DNA of 64,000 nucleotides, from assembly GCF_002865585.1 (NCBI RefSeq), contig NZ_CP025581.1:3286001-3350000 (forward strand), given 5' to 3'. The translations under genes and the position numbers were made by a program. This document shows positions 8,677 through 16,912 of this stretch, one piece after another. The notes under the pieces were generated by a model. It worked only from the letters and a program-made list of their open reading frames with translations. It searched no databases and was not told where the DNA came from. Position 1 is the stretch's first letter. Every line of letters starts with the position of its first letter. The DNA comes from Nocardioides houyundeii. Lineage in GTDB: Bacteria > Actinomycetota > Actinomycetes > Propionibacteriales > Nocardioidaceae.

Positions 8677-9604
8677 TCAGGGGCTGCGCTCAGCCGAGGG
8701 TGCGAGCCCGGCGTCCAGCGCCGCCCACACCTGCTCCGGCGCGTCCGGGTCCCACTTGCGCCCGAAGAACGCGCCGCTGGCGCGCGCCCGGCGTACGTCG
8801 TCGAGGGTGGCCAGGGTGCGCGGACTGCCGTGCCGGGTGCCGGCGAAGTCGTAGTACCGCCCGGCGGTGTCGACCAGCGCGAACGAGCCGTCGTTGACCA
8901 GCACCGTCTGCAGGAACGCCTCGTCCACCACCAGGCTGCGCCGGGCCCAGGCCATCACCGACTCGTCCTCTGCCGCGGCGAGCACCCGCTCCACGGCCCG
9001 CCAGGAGAGGTTGGTGAAGAAGCTGCCGCCCCACGGCTCCCAGCCCGCCGGCAGCCCGCTGCCGGTACGCCGACCCACCCGCAGCCGGTCGTAGGAGACG
9101 TTGACGCGCCACCACGGCTGCAGCCGGTTGACCAGCTGCAGCGGGCGCAGCCGGGCCTTGGCCCGAGGGCCCAGCGGCCGCAGGGAGCGCCAGGAGTAGA
9201 GGTAGCGCGAGCGGCCCTCGCGCAGCGGCCAGTGGCTGCCGGCCCGCAGCACCGGGAAGTGCTCGGCGAACCCGTCACCGGACTCGGCCAGCGCCCGGTG
9301 CAGCTCGGGCAGCGGCCGCAGCGGGTAGTCCTGGCCCGAGATGGTCACCACGTGGGTCACCCCGCGCCCCCGAGCCAGCGCGCCGCGTCGAGCCACCGCA
9401 GCACCAGGCCGGCGTCGCCCCGGCCCCCGGCCCGGGCACCACACCCACCCGCTCGTGCGCGTGCAGCCAGTCGGCGAGCTCGCAGCCGTCGCGGTCGTGG
9501 TTGAGCACCACGACCCCCGCGGGGTCCTCACGTAGCAGCGTGGCGACGAGCCGGGAGAGCTGGTGCGGGTGGGCGTGGCTCTGGACCAGGTAGCCGACGC
9601 GCAG
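8677..9604 (-). pseudogene. GT14-type (core-2/I-branching-like) glycosyltransferase, two frameshifts
   Basis: The C-terminal two thirds (THVVTISGQDYPLRPL onward) read as a family-14-like N-acetylglucosaminyl-type transferase with the typical SGQDYPL, WGGSFFTNLS and DEAFLQTV segments. The N-terminal part (RVGYLVQSHAHPHQL...) is in a different frame and a middle block (DAGLVLRWLDAARWL) is in a third. Adding one G to each of two G-runs (plus-strand C-runs at about 9418-9421 and 9360-9363) restores a single 310-codon frame. Both defects are therefore single-base deletions in homopolymers, more likely sequencing errors than true decay. No ATG, GTG or TTG opens the frame; CTG at 9604 after GGGAG is the best candidate. 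Confidence 0.75.
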
Positions 9605-9646
9605 TGGCTCCCAGGTCAGTGGCTCCGAGGTCAGTGGCTCCGAGGT
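9602..9646. repeat. 15-bp tandem repeat at the lsr2/glycosyltransferase junction, 3 copies
   Basis: Three copies of CAGTGGCTCCGAGGT (the first has one mismatch) bridge the lsr2 stop codon and the beginning of the GT14-type gene. On the coding strand each unit carries GGAG followed by CACTG or CCACTG, so the repeat duplicates a Shine-Dalgarno-plus-CTG arrangement; in the gene's frame it would encode LTSEP repeats. Confidence 0.85.
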
Positions 9647-9978
9647 CAGTGCGCAGCCTCGTAGGCCTCGCGGATCTCGGCGGGCACCCGGCCGCGCTCG
9701 GAGAGCTCGTGACCCTGCTCCCGGGCCCAGGCCCGGATGTCCTTGGCGCTGACGCCCCCGGAGGCGGCGGCCGAGCCGCGTCGTGCGTTCTTGCGTCCCC
9801 CGCCACCGCTCTTGCGGGCGTGGCCGACATATCCACTCAGCGCCTCGCGCAGAGCGGCGGCATTCTCGTCGTTCAGGTCAATCTCGTAATTGGTGCCGTC
9901 CAGCGCGAACGAGACGGTCTCGGTCGCCTCGCTGCCGTCGATGTCGTCCACGAGGACGATGTTGACCTTTTGCGCCAT
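9646..9978 (-). CDS. lsr2: Lsr2-like nucleoid-associated protein
   Basis: 110 residues, the standard Lsr2 length. It binds AT-rich DNA and silences foreign genes. The N-terminal dimerisation domain (MAQKVNIVLVDDIDG, about 1-60) is joined by a basic Gly/Arg/Ser linker to a C-terminal DNA-binding domain with the AT-hook-like RGR (SERGRVPAEI). The ATG at 9978 follows AAAGGA at 7-8 bases. The upstream 130 bases are clearly poorer in G+C than the surroundings, which fits self-binding. It lies downstream of coaX but is separated from it and probably has its own promoter. Confidence 0.97.
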   Translation of the reverse strand: MAQKVNIVLVDDIDGSEATETVSFALDGTNYEIDLNDENAAALREALSGYVGHARKSGGGGRKNARRGSAAASGGVSAKDIRAWAREQGHELSERGRVPAEIREAYEAAH

Positions 9979-10058
9979 GTTGAATTCCTTTTCGATGCAG
10001 AACACTTGATCAGATGTCTCGATAGTGCCACATCCACCGTTGACGACGAAAGTCGGTG

Positions 10059-10124
10059 ATTGCGCAAATCGGCGCCTCGCAGATAAACATCGACGAATTG
10101 CGATGCGCCAATCAGCAATTGCGC
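10059..10124. promoter_or_regulatory. AT-richer upstream region of lsr2 with repeated ATTGCG motifs
   Basis: ATTGCGC (10059), ATTGCGA (10097) and ATTGCGC (10118) occur in 66 bases just upstream of lsr2, overlapping the coaX stop. The first lies within TTGCGCAA, an 8-bp palindrome. The run is unusually AT-rich for this genome. It may be a protein-binding region or part of the lsr2 promoter; no clear -35/-10 pair is identified. Confidence 0.3.
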
Positions 10125-10891
10125 TCGAAGACCATTCTCAAGCCCTGCAGCGTGAGCCACGGCGCGTGGTCGGTGAAGCAGGAGCACTCGTCGAGCACGA
10201 GCGTAGCCAGGTGCCCGGTGGCCAGCACGCACACGTCGGAGGCGTCCTCCCCCAGCTCCTCGATCATCCGTGCCACGAGCCCCTCGACCTGCGCGGCGAC
10301 ACCGAAGAGCATTCCCGACTGCAATGCCTCGACCGTGTTCTTGGCGATCACCGAGCGCGGCCTCTTGAGCTCCACCTCCCGCAGCTGGGCGCCGCGCCGT
10401 CCCAGCGCTTGGAGCGATATCTCGATTCCCGGCGCGATCGCGCCCCCGACGTACGCCCCGGCTGCCGAGACCACGTCGAACGTGGTAGCGGTCCCGAAAT
10501 CGACCACAATGGCCGGGCCGCCGAAGATCCGGGATGCGGCCAGCGAATTGAGGATGCGGTCGGCCCCCACCTCGCGCGGATTGTCCATCAGCACCGGCAT
10601 TCCGGTGCGCACCCCCGGCTCGACCACCACCGAGGCGAGATCGCCGAAATGCCGCGCCAGCATTTCTCGCCATTCCGCGAGCACCGACGGCACCGTCGCG
10701 CAGACCGCCACCCCGCCGAGGCTGTGCCCGTCCTCGGCCTCGGCGAGCAGCCCACGCACCAGCACCGCCCACTCGTCGGCGGTGCGCCGGTCGTCGGTGG
10801 AGACCCGCCAGTGCGCCACCACGTCCTCGCCGCGCAGCAGACCGAGCACGGTGTAGCTGTTGCCGATGTCGGCAGCGAGGAGGGTGCTCAC
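10112..10891 (-). CDS. coaX: Type III pantothenate kinase CoaX
   Basis: 259 residues. It phosphorylates pantothenate in the first step of CoA synthesis. The ASKHA fold starts at AADIGNSYT; the conserved DNPREVGADR and DFGTATTFDVV motifs hold the catalytic Asp and the pantothenate site, and GGAIAPGIE follows. The GTG start at 10891 overlaps the nadC stop (GTGA), showing translational coupling. It is the last gene of the pan/nad operon, so pantothenate made by PanC can be committed to CoA. Confidence 0.96.
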   Translation of the reverse strand: MSTLLAADIGNSYTVLGLLRGEDVVAHWRVSTDDRRTADEWAVLVRGLLAEAEDGHSLGGVAVCATVPSVLAEWREMLARHFGDLASVVVEPGVRTGMPVLMDNPREVGADRILNSLAASRIFGGPAIVVDFGTATTFDVVSAAGAYVGGAIAPGIEISLQALGRRGAQLREVELKRPRSVIAKNTVEALQSGMLFGVAAQVEGLVARMIEELGEDASDVCVLATGHLATLVLDECSCFTDHAPWLTLQGLRMVFERNC

Positions 10892-11805
10892 AGCAGGTCC
10901 ATCCCGAGGTCGAAGACCTGGACCGAGTGCGTCAGCGCCCCGACGGAGATGAAGTCGACCCCGGTCAGGGCCACCTCCCGCGCGCGCTCGATCGTCAGCC
11001 CGCCGGAGGCCTCCAGCGCGGCGCGGCCCTCGGCGATGCGCACGGCCTCGGCCATCGTCTCCGAGTCCATGTTGTCCAGCAGGATCCGGTCGCACCCGGC
11101 GTCGAGCAGCTCCCGCAGCTGGTCCAGGTCGGTGACCTCCACCTCCACCGGCAGTCCGGGGAACCTGGCGCGCACCGCCTCCAGGGCGGGAAGCACGCCA
11201 CCGGCGGCCACGACGTGGTTGTCCTTGACCATCGCCATGTCGCTGAGGCTGAACCGGTGGTTGACCCCGCCACCGCAGCGCACGGCGTACTTCTGCAGGG
11301 CGCGCCAGCCGGGCAGGGTCTTGCGGGTGTCCAGCACCCGGGCCCGGGTGCCCTCGAGCGCCGCGACCCACTGCGAGGTCGCGGTGGCGACGCCGGAGAG
11401 GTGACTGGCGAAGTTGAGGGCGGTCCGCTCGGCGGTGAGCAGTCCTCGGGTGGGCCCGGAGACCGAGAGCACCCGGTCGCCGGCGACCACGGCCGCACCG
11501 TCGGGGACCCGGTCGGAGACGGTCACCGAGTCACCCATGACGACCTCGAAGACGGCCGCGGCGATGCCGAGGCCCGCGACGACGCCGGGCTCCCGGGCGT
11601 TGAAGTGCGCCACGCCCTGCTGCTCAGCCGCGATGGTGGCCTCGCTGGTGGGGTCACCGGCGGGCAGGTCCTCGGCCAGGGCGGCCAGGATGGCCCGGGT
11701 CACGGCGTCCGGGTCCAGGCCCGCCGCCCGCAGCTCGGCGGTGACCGCTTCGGAGACCGGGTGGTACGACGCCGGAGCGGGACGGACGGTCGGGTCGAGG
11801 CTCAT
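10888..11805 (-). CDS. nadC: Nicotinate-nucleotide diphosphorylase (carboxylating), quinolinate phosphoribosyltransferase
   Basis: 305 residues. It converts quinolinate and PRPP to nicotinate mononucleotide with loss of CO2. The active-site block RKTLPGWRALQKYAV with the following HR and K residues (VNHRFSLSDMAMVKDNH) is intact, and the C-terminal barrel carries LLDNMDSE and ASGGL. Its ATG overlaps the nadB stop by 4 bases. No nadA is present in this cluster; quinolinate synthase must lie elsewhere. Confidence 0.97.
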   Translation of the reverse strand: MSLDPTVRPAPASYHPVSEAVTAELRAAGLDPDAVTRAILAALAEDLPAGDPTSEATIAAEQQGVAHFNAREPGVVAGLGIAAAVFEVVMGDSVTVSDRVPDGAAVVAGDRVLSVSGPTRGLLTAERTALNFASHLSGVATATSQWVAALEGTRARVLDTRKTLPGWRALQKYAVRCGGGVNHRFSLSDMAMVKDNHVVAAGGVLPALEAVRARFPGLPVEVEVTDLDQLRELLDAGCDRILLDNMDSETMAEAVRIAEGRAALEASGGLTIERAREVALTGVDFISVGALTHSVQVFDLGMDLL

Positions 11806-13532
11806 GCGGTGGCTCCAGTCTGCGCGGTGGCGTCGGAGGGTTCTGAGGGGTCCGTGGAGCGGGAGGGCTGGTGCGTCACGCTCACCACGCCGTCCGCGAG
11901 CCGGGCGTCGATGTGGCCCGCCACGCGGGGGTCTCGCTGGGCGAAGTCCTCGCGCCAGTGCGAGCCGCGGGTCTCGGTGCGCAGCAGCGCCGCCTGGGCC
12001 AGCGCCACCGAGAGGGTGAGCAGGTTGGTGGTCTCCCAGGCGTCCACGCCCGGCGTCACCGACCCGAGGTCCGCCCCCTCGTCGGGACCGGGTGCCAGCC
12101 CGTGCAGCTGGGTCAGCGCCTCGGTGAGGCCGTCGTGGTGGCGCAGCACCCCGACGTCCCGGGTCATCAGCTCCTGGAGGGCGCGGCGCCGGGCCCCGGA
12201 GACCAGCCAGGCGCCCGGCTGGTCCGGCTCCTGAACTCGTACGGCGGAGTCGTGCCAGCTGCGCAGCTCACCGGGCAGCACGTCGGCGATGCGCCGCGAG
12301 AAGACCAGGCCCTCCAGCAGCGAGTTCGACGCCAGCCGGTTGGCGCCGTGCACCCCCGAGCAGGCCACCTCGCCGGTGGCGTAGAGCCCGGGCACGCTGG
12401 AGCGGCCGTGCAGGTCGGTGGCGACTCCGCCGGAGGCGTAGTGCTGGGCCGGGGCGACGGGGATGAGCTCGGTCACCGGGTCGACCCCGTGGGAGCGGCA
12501 GACCCCGAGGATGGTGGGGAAGCGCCGCTCCCAGAACTCCTCCCCCAGGTGCCGGGCGTCGAGCCACATGTGCGGGCGTCCGGTGGCCAGCATCCGGCGG
12601 GTGATGGCCTTGGCCACCACGTCGCGCGGGGCCAGGTCGCCGAGCGGGTGCAGGCCCGTCATCAGCCGGTTGCCCTCGAAGTCCACCAGGAAGGCTCCCT
12701 CGCCGCGCACCGCCTCGGAGATGAGCGGCTGCTGGCCCGAGGAGTCCGGGCCGAGGTACATCACGGTGGGGTGGAACTGGACGAACTCGGTGTCGCGCAG
12801 CACCGCGCCGGCGCGCAGCGCCAGGGCCATGCCGTCCCCGGTGGCCACCGCGGGGTTGGTGGAGGAGGAGAAGACCTGGCCGAGGCCGCCACTGGCCAGC
12901 ACCACCGCGCGGGCGTGCACGGCCCCGACGCCGTCGCGCTGGCCCTCGCCGAGCACGTGCAGGGTCAGCCCCGCGACGCCGCCGTCCTCGGCGAGCAGCA
13001 GGTCGACCGCGAGAGCGTGCTGGATGACCTCGATCTGCGGGGCCCGCTCGACCGCGGCGATCAGCGCCCGCTGGATCTCGGCGCCGGTGGCGTCGCCACC
13101 GGCGTGCGCGATCCGGTCGCGGTGGTGCCCGCCCTCACGGGTCAGGCTCAGCTCCCCGTCGGGGTGGTGGTCGAACTCCGTGCCCAGCCCGATCAGCTCG
13201 CGCACGGCCTCGGGCCCCTCGTTGACCAGCACCCGTACGGCGTCCACGTCGCACGCCCCGGCACCGGCGACCAGGGTGTCGCGCTCGTGCTGGTCGGGGG
13301 TGTCGCCGGGCCCGAGCGCGGCGGCGATGCCGCCCTGGGCCCACTGGGTGGACCCGGCGTTGAGCACGTCCTTGGTGACCACCAGCACCTTGAGCAGCGG
13401 GTCGGCCGCGTCGATGCGCAGCGCGGCGGTCAGTCCGGCGATCCCGGAGCCGACCACCACCACGTCGGCGCGGGTGGTCCAGCCGGGCCGGGGCGCGGCG
13501 AGCCGCGACGGGACCCGGCCCGGCGTCGTCAC
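11802..13532 (-). CDS. nadB: L-aspartate oxidase NadB
   Basis: 576 residues. This flavoprotein oxidises L-aspartate to iminoaspartate for NAD synthesis. The FAD dinucleotide motif (VVVGSGIAGLTAAL) lies at about 25-38, a substrate region QFHPTVMY near the middle, the ATGEVACSGVHGANRLASNSL signature follows, and a helical succinate-dehydrogenase-like C-terminal domain ends the protein. It starts 2 bases after the panD stop and overlaps nadC, so the six genes from 15797 to 10112 read as one unit. Confidence 0.97.
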   Translation of the reverse strand: MTTPGRVPSRLAAPRPGWTTRADVVVVGSGIAGLTAALRIDAADPLLKVLVVTKDVLNAGSTQWAQGGIAAALGPGDTPDQHERDTLVAGAGACDVDAVRVLVNEGPEAVRELIGLGTEFDHHPDGELSLTREGGHHRDRIAHAGGDATGAEIQRALIAAVERAPQIEVIQHALAVDLLLAEDGGVAGLTLHVLGEGQRDGVGAVHARAVVLASGGLGQVFSSSTNPAVATGDGMALALRAGAVLRDTEFVQFHPTVMYLGPDSSGQQPLISEAVRGEGAFLVDFEGNRLMTGLHPLGDLAPRDVVAKAITRRMLATGRPHMWLDARHLGEEFWERRFPTILGVCRSHGVDPVTELIPVAPAQHYASGGVATDLHGRSSVPGLYATGEVACSGVHGANRLASNSLLEGLVFSRRIADVLPGELRSWHDSAVRVQEPDQPGAWLVSGARRRALQELMTRDVGVLRHHDGLTEALTQLHGLAPGPDEGADLGSVTPGVDAWETTNLLTLSVALAQAALLRTETRGSHWREDFAQRDPRVAGHIDARLADGVVSVTHQPSRSTDPSEPSDATAQTGATA

Positions 13533-13534
13533 GA

Positions 13535-13951
13535 TCAGCGGCCGATGAGGTCGCCGCGCTTGAGCGTCGGGTCCCCGAACGTCTCGGCGGGGTCGAACCC
13601 GGTGCCCATGATCTTGTTGTCGAGGTCGACGAAGACCACGCTCGGCTCGTAGGTCTTGGCCTCGGCGGTCTCCATCTGGCCGTAGGCGATCAGGATCACC
13701 GTGTCTCCGGGGTGCACCAGGCGGGCGGCGGCACCGTTGATGCCGATCACGCCCGAGCCACGCTCGCCGGCGATGGTGTAGGTCTCCAGGCGGGCGCCGT
13801 TGGTGACGTCCACGATGTGCACCAGCTCACCGGCCAGCAGGTCGGCGGCGTCGAGCAGGTCCTCGTCGACGGTCACCGAACCGACGTAGTGCAGGTCTGC
13901 CTGGGTCACGGTGGCCCGATGGATCTTGCTCTTCATCATCGTGCGCAACAT
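13535..13951 (-). CDS. panD: Aspartate 1-decarboxylase precursor PanD
   Basis: 138 residues. It makes beta-alanine for pantothenate and is activated by self-cleavage at the Gly24-Ser25 bond (HYVGSVTVD), which generates the pyruvoyl cofactor. With the ATG at 13951 the cleavage site has the canonical numbering, and AGGAG lies 7 bases upstream. A TTG one codon earlier is less likely. The start overlaps the panC stop (TGATG). Confidence 0.97.
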   Translation of the reverse strand: MLRTMMKSKIHRATVTQADLHYVGSVTVDEDLLDAADLLAGELVHIVDVTNGARLETYTIAGERGSGVIGINGAAARLVHPGDTVILIAYGQMETAEAKTYEPSVVFVDLDNKIMGTGFDPAETFGDPTLKRGDLIGR

Positions 13952-14874
13952 CAACGGACTCCTTCTTGTGCTTCAGGGGCGCGAGAGGCCCCCAGGGTGA
14001 TGGGCAGGTTGTCGATCAGCCGCGTGCTGCCCAGACGCGCGGCGATGAGGATGCGGGCCTCGGTGCCCTCGGGCACCTCGGCGGGCAGGGGCGAGAGGTC
14101 GGCCGCCCGGATCTCCAGGTAGTCCAGGTCGATGCCCTTGGTCCGGCGCAGCTCGGCGCGGGCCGACTCCAGGGCCACGTCCTGGCCCCACTGGGCCGAC
14201 TCCTGCGCGGCCCGGAGCACCAGGTTCAGGGAGGCGGCCTCGAAGCGCTGCTCGCTGTCCAGGTAGCGGTTGCGGCTGCTCAGGGCCAGGCCGTCGGGCT
14301 CGCGCACCGTCTCGGCGCCGATCACCTCCACGCCCATGCACAGGTCGGTCGCCATGGCACGGACCAGCACCAGCTGCTGGTAGTCCTTCTGGCCGAACAC
14401 CGCCACGTCGGGCCGGACCAGGCCGAAGAACTTCGCCACCACCGTGAGCACCCCGCGGAAGTGCGTCGGCCGGACCCGTCCCTCGAGCTGGGTGGCCAGC
14501 GGACCGGGGTCCACCGTGGTGGTCTCGGACGTCTCGCCTGCAGCGACCCCGCCGGGGTAGACCTCCTCCGGGCTCGGGGCGAAGACGACGTCGACCCCCT
14601 CCGCGGCGCACAGGTCGAGGTCGGCCTCCAGGGTGCGGGGATAGCGGTCCAGGTCCTCGCCCGGGGCGAACTGCAGCGGGTTGACGAAGATGCTGACCAC
14701 GACCCGGCCGGACTCGCCCACCTGCGCCCGCGCCTCGCGGACCAGGCTGGCGTGCCCCTCGTGCAGGGCACCCATGGTGGGCACGTAGCCCACCCGGCTG
14801 CCCTGGGCGCGCGCCGGGGCGAGCAGGGCGACGAGCTCCTCGCGGCTGCGGGCCAGGCTGGGGCGATCGCTCAT
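13951..14874 (-). CDS. panC: Pantothenate synthetase (pantoate-beta-alanine ligase) PanC
   Basis: 307 residues. It joins pantoate and beta-alanine using ATP. The nucleotidyltransferase HIGH-like motif is [11 protein letters not shown], the pantoate/ATP residues lie in FVNPLQF and FGQKDYQQL, and the KMSKS-like loop is LSSRNRYL. Its ATG overlaps the stop of the DUF2520 gene (ATGA), so the two are co-translated. panB is not in the window. Confidence 0.98.
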   Translation of the reverse strand: MSDRPSLARSREELVALLAPARAQGSRVGYVPTMGALHEGHASLVREARAQVGESGRVVVSIFVNPLQFAPGEDLDRYPRTLEADLDLCAAEGVDVVFAPSPEEVYPGGVAAGETSETTTVDPGPLATQLEGRVRPTHFRGVLTVVAKFFGLVRPDVAVFGQKDYQQLVLVRAMATDLCMGVEVIGAETVREPDGLALSSRNRYLDSEQRFEAASLNLVLRAAQESAQWGQDVALESARAELRRTKGIDLDYLEIRAADLSPLPAEVPEGTEARILIAARLGSTRLIDNLPITLGASRAPEAQEGVR

Positions 14875-15797
14875 CGAGCGGTCCTGCTCGCGGAGCTGCG
14901 GGAGCTGCGGGGGCTGCGCACCGGGCGCGGCACCCCGTCGAGCAGCCGGCGGATCCGCTCCGCACGGATGGGCAGCAGCCGGGAGTCGGTGACCACGCGG
15001 TCCAGGGTGGAGCGGGCCATCGCGACGTAGGAGGCCAGCGTCTGCGGGGCAGCGGCCTCGATCTCGGCCAGGTGGGCGGCCACCGTCTGCACGTCGCCGC
15101 GCGCGATGGGGCCGGTCAGCGCCGCGTCGCCCTCGGCCAGGGCGTTGTCCAGGGCGGCGGTCATCAGCGGGCGCAGCGTGCCCGCCGGGTCGTCCGCGCC
15201 GGCGGCCCGCAGCATCTCCATCGCCTCGGCGACCAGGGTCACCAGGTGGTTGGCTCCGTGCGCCAGACCGGCGTGGTAGAGCGTGCGGCGGTCCTCGGGC
15301 ACCCACATCGGGCGGCCGCCGAGGTCGGCGACCAGGGACTCGGTGAGCTCGCGCTCCGCCTCGCCGGCGGTGACCCCGAAGACGCAGCCCGTGAGCCTGG
15401 GCAGGTCCACCGCGGTGCCGGTGAAGGTCATCGCGGGGTGCAGGGCGATCGGCCGGGCACCGACGGCGACCGCCTGGTCGAGCACGGCGAGCCCGTGCCG
15501 GCCCGAGGTGTGCGCGACGTACTGACCCTCGTGCAGCGCGCCGGAGGCGGCCAGCATCGAGACCACGTTGCCGAGCATGTCGTCCGGCACGGTCAGCAGC
15601 AGCAGGTCGCAGTCGCGGGCGACCACGCTCGGCTTCTCCACCGGTACGCCGGGCAGCAGTGCCGCGATCCGGCTGCGGGAGGCGTCGGACTCACCGGCAG
15701 CGGCGACGATGTCGTGACCGGCGGCGCGCAGGGCGGCAGAGAGGACGGCACCGACGCGACCCGCGCCGACCACGCCCACCCGGAGGGTGGTGTTCAT
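14871..15797 (-). CDS. Rossmann-fold/DUF2520 NADP-dependent reductase-like protein
   Basis: 308 residues with an N-terminal dinucleotide-binding fold (GVVGAGRVGAVLSAAL, about residues 6-21) and a helical DUF2520 domain (HAGLAHGANHLVTLV). Proteins of this type sit directly before panC in many actinobacteria and resemble ketopantoate reductases, so a role in the pantoate step is plausible but not shown. The C-terminus ends in a Ser/Arg-rich tail. It is the first gene of the pan/nad/coaX operon and overlaps panC. Confidence 0.88.
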   Translation of the reverse strand: MNTTLRVGVVGAGRVGAVLSAALRAAGHDIVAAAGESDASRSRIAALLPGVPVEKPSVVARDCDLLLLTVPDDMLGNVVSMLAASGALHEGQYVAHTSGRHGLAVLDQAVAVGARPIALHPAMTFTGTAVDLPRLTGCVFGVTAGEAERELTESLVADLGGRPMWVPEDRRTLYHAGLAHGANHLVTLVAEAMEMLRAAGADDPAGTLRPLMTAALDNALAEGDAALTGPIARGDVQTVAAHLAEIEAAAPQTLASYVAMARSTLDRVVTDSRLLPIRAERIRRLLDGVPRPVRSPRSSRSSASRTAR

Positions 15798-15897
15798 CAG
15801 GAGCCTCTCGTTTCGGTCCCTCCGCCCACCCTCAGCGACGAACGCTGCGGGCCGGTGTGGGTACCAGACGATGTGCCATGAAGGGGTTTTCGTATGT

Positions 15898-15913
15898 GTT
15901 ACGCAGAGGTTAC
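15898..15913. promoter_or_regulatory. Direct repeat GTTAC-N6-GTTAC upstream of the pan/nad operon
   Basis: GTTAC at 15898 and 15909 repeat with an 11-base period, one helical turn, about 100 bases before the start of the first pan/nad operon gene. The spacing matches binding sites of OmpR-type regulators (PhoP or GlnR boxes), though the second half does not fit the GlnR consensus. Directly beside it (15915-15933) two TCGCGA arms can form a 6-bp hairpin. Confidence 0.4.
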
Positions 15914-15976
15914 GTCGCGACCCCGGATCGCGAAACCTCCCGAGCCGTGACCTGGACCACACGCACCGGCGGTTTG

Positions 15977-16912
15977 TCAGCCGTGGGCGTGGGCGGGGTC
16001 GTCGACCACGAAGGGCCGCGGCACGCGGGGCAGCCACTCCTTGGTGACGTAGTCCACGACGTGCATCCCCGCCGGCGCCTCCAGGGTCACCACGCCCTCG
16101 GGGACGGTGCCCTCGTTGAGGGCGTTGAAGACGGTCCACTCCCGGCGCTTGCGCCGGTTGCGCAGGCTGGTGGCGAAGGACTGCGGGTCGGTCCAGTGGG
16201 CGAACTCGTCCCCGTCGAGGTACTTCAGCTCCACGCAGAGGCCTTGGGGCAGGGCGAACATCTCGAACCGCTCCGGCGTGGTGCGGATCTCCCACTCCGG
16301 TGCCTTGGCGTAGACGAAGTCCGGCCCCATCGGGAAGCCCCACTCCTCGATGTTGCGCAGCCCGAGGTCCAGGTGGGCGCGGGAGTCGGACTCCAGGTAG
16401 AGGCCGTGCCGGGGGACGCGGACCACCGCGTCGGTGTTGCCCACCTGCCAGGACAGGTCTGCCAGCGAGACCTCGCCCTCGGTGGTCAGCACCATGTCGC
16501 CGTCCCACTTCCAGCTGTAGCGGGTCTCGACGTGGGAGAAGCACCAGTTGTAGAAGTACGCCAGGGAGTGCACCGACCGCTCGTGCTGGGCCAGGTGCTC
16601 CGCGCCGGCCCGGGCCACGTCGAAGGGGTAGTGCTTGAGGGTGAACCGGTCCGCGTGGCCGCTCTCGGCCGCGACCCGCAGCGCCTCGGCTCCGGTGCCG
16701 TCGTCGGAGTTGTTGTCCACCAGCAGCACGTGGTCCACCGCACGCAGCAGGGGCGGCAGCACGAACCGCAGGCTGGGCGCCTCGTTGCGCACCCGCAGCA
16801 CCGCGGTGGCGCCCCGGCGCAGCCCTCCGGGGCGGCGCCACGGCCAGACCACGTCGAAGTCGGAGTGACCCTCGAGGTTCTTCAGGCCGTCGCCGGAGCC
16901 GATCGGGATCAC
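15977..16912 (-). CDS. Glycosyltransferase (GT-A fold, GT2-like)
   Basis: 311 residues. After a short lead, RVRNEAP and VDHVLLVDNNSDDGTG show a nucleotide-sugar-binding GT-A fold; WKWDGDMVL supplies a DxD-like metal site. The C-terminal half is aromatic-rich and includes WTDPQSFATSLRNRRKRREW. No membrane helix is seen, so it is cytosolic. The GTG start at 16912 overlaps the TGA of the upstream sulfotransferase (GTGA) once the frameshift in that gene is repaired. The coupling suggests that the two act on the same glycan. Donor and acceptor are unknown. Confidence 0.82.
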   Translation of the reverse strand: MIPIGSGDGLKNLEGHSDFDVVWPWRRPGGLRRGATAVLRVRNEAPSLRFVLPPLLRAVDHVLLVDNNSDDGTGAEALRVAAESGHADRFTLKHYPFDVARAGAEHLAQHERSVHSLAYFYNWCFSHVETRYSWKWDGDMVLTTEGEVSLADLSWQVGNTDAVVRVPRHGLYLESDSRAHLDLGLRNIEEWGFPMGPDFVYAKAPEWEIRTTPERFEMFALPQGLCVELKYLDGDEFAHWTDPQSFATSLRNRRKRREWTVFNALNEGTVPEGVVTLEAPAGMHVVDYVTKEWLPRVPRPFVVDDPAHAHG

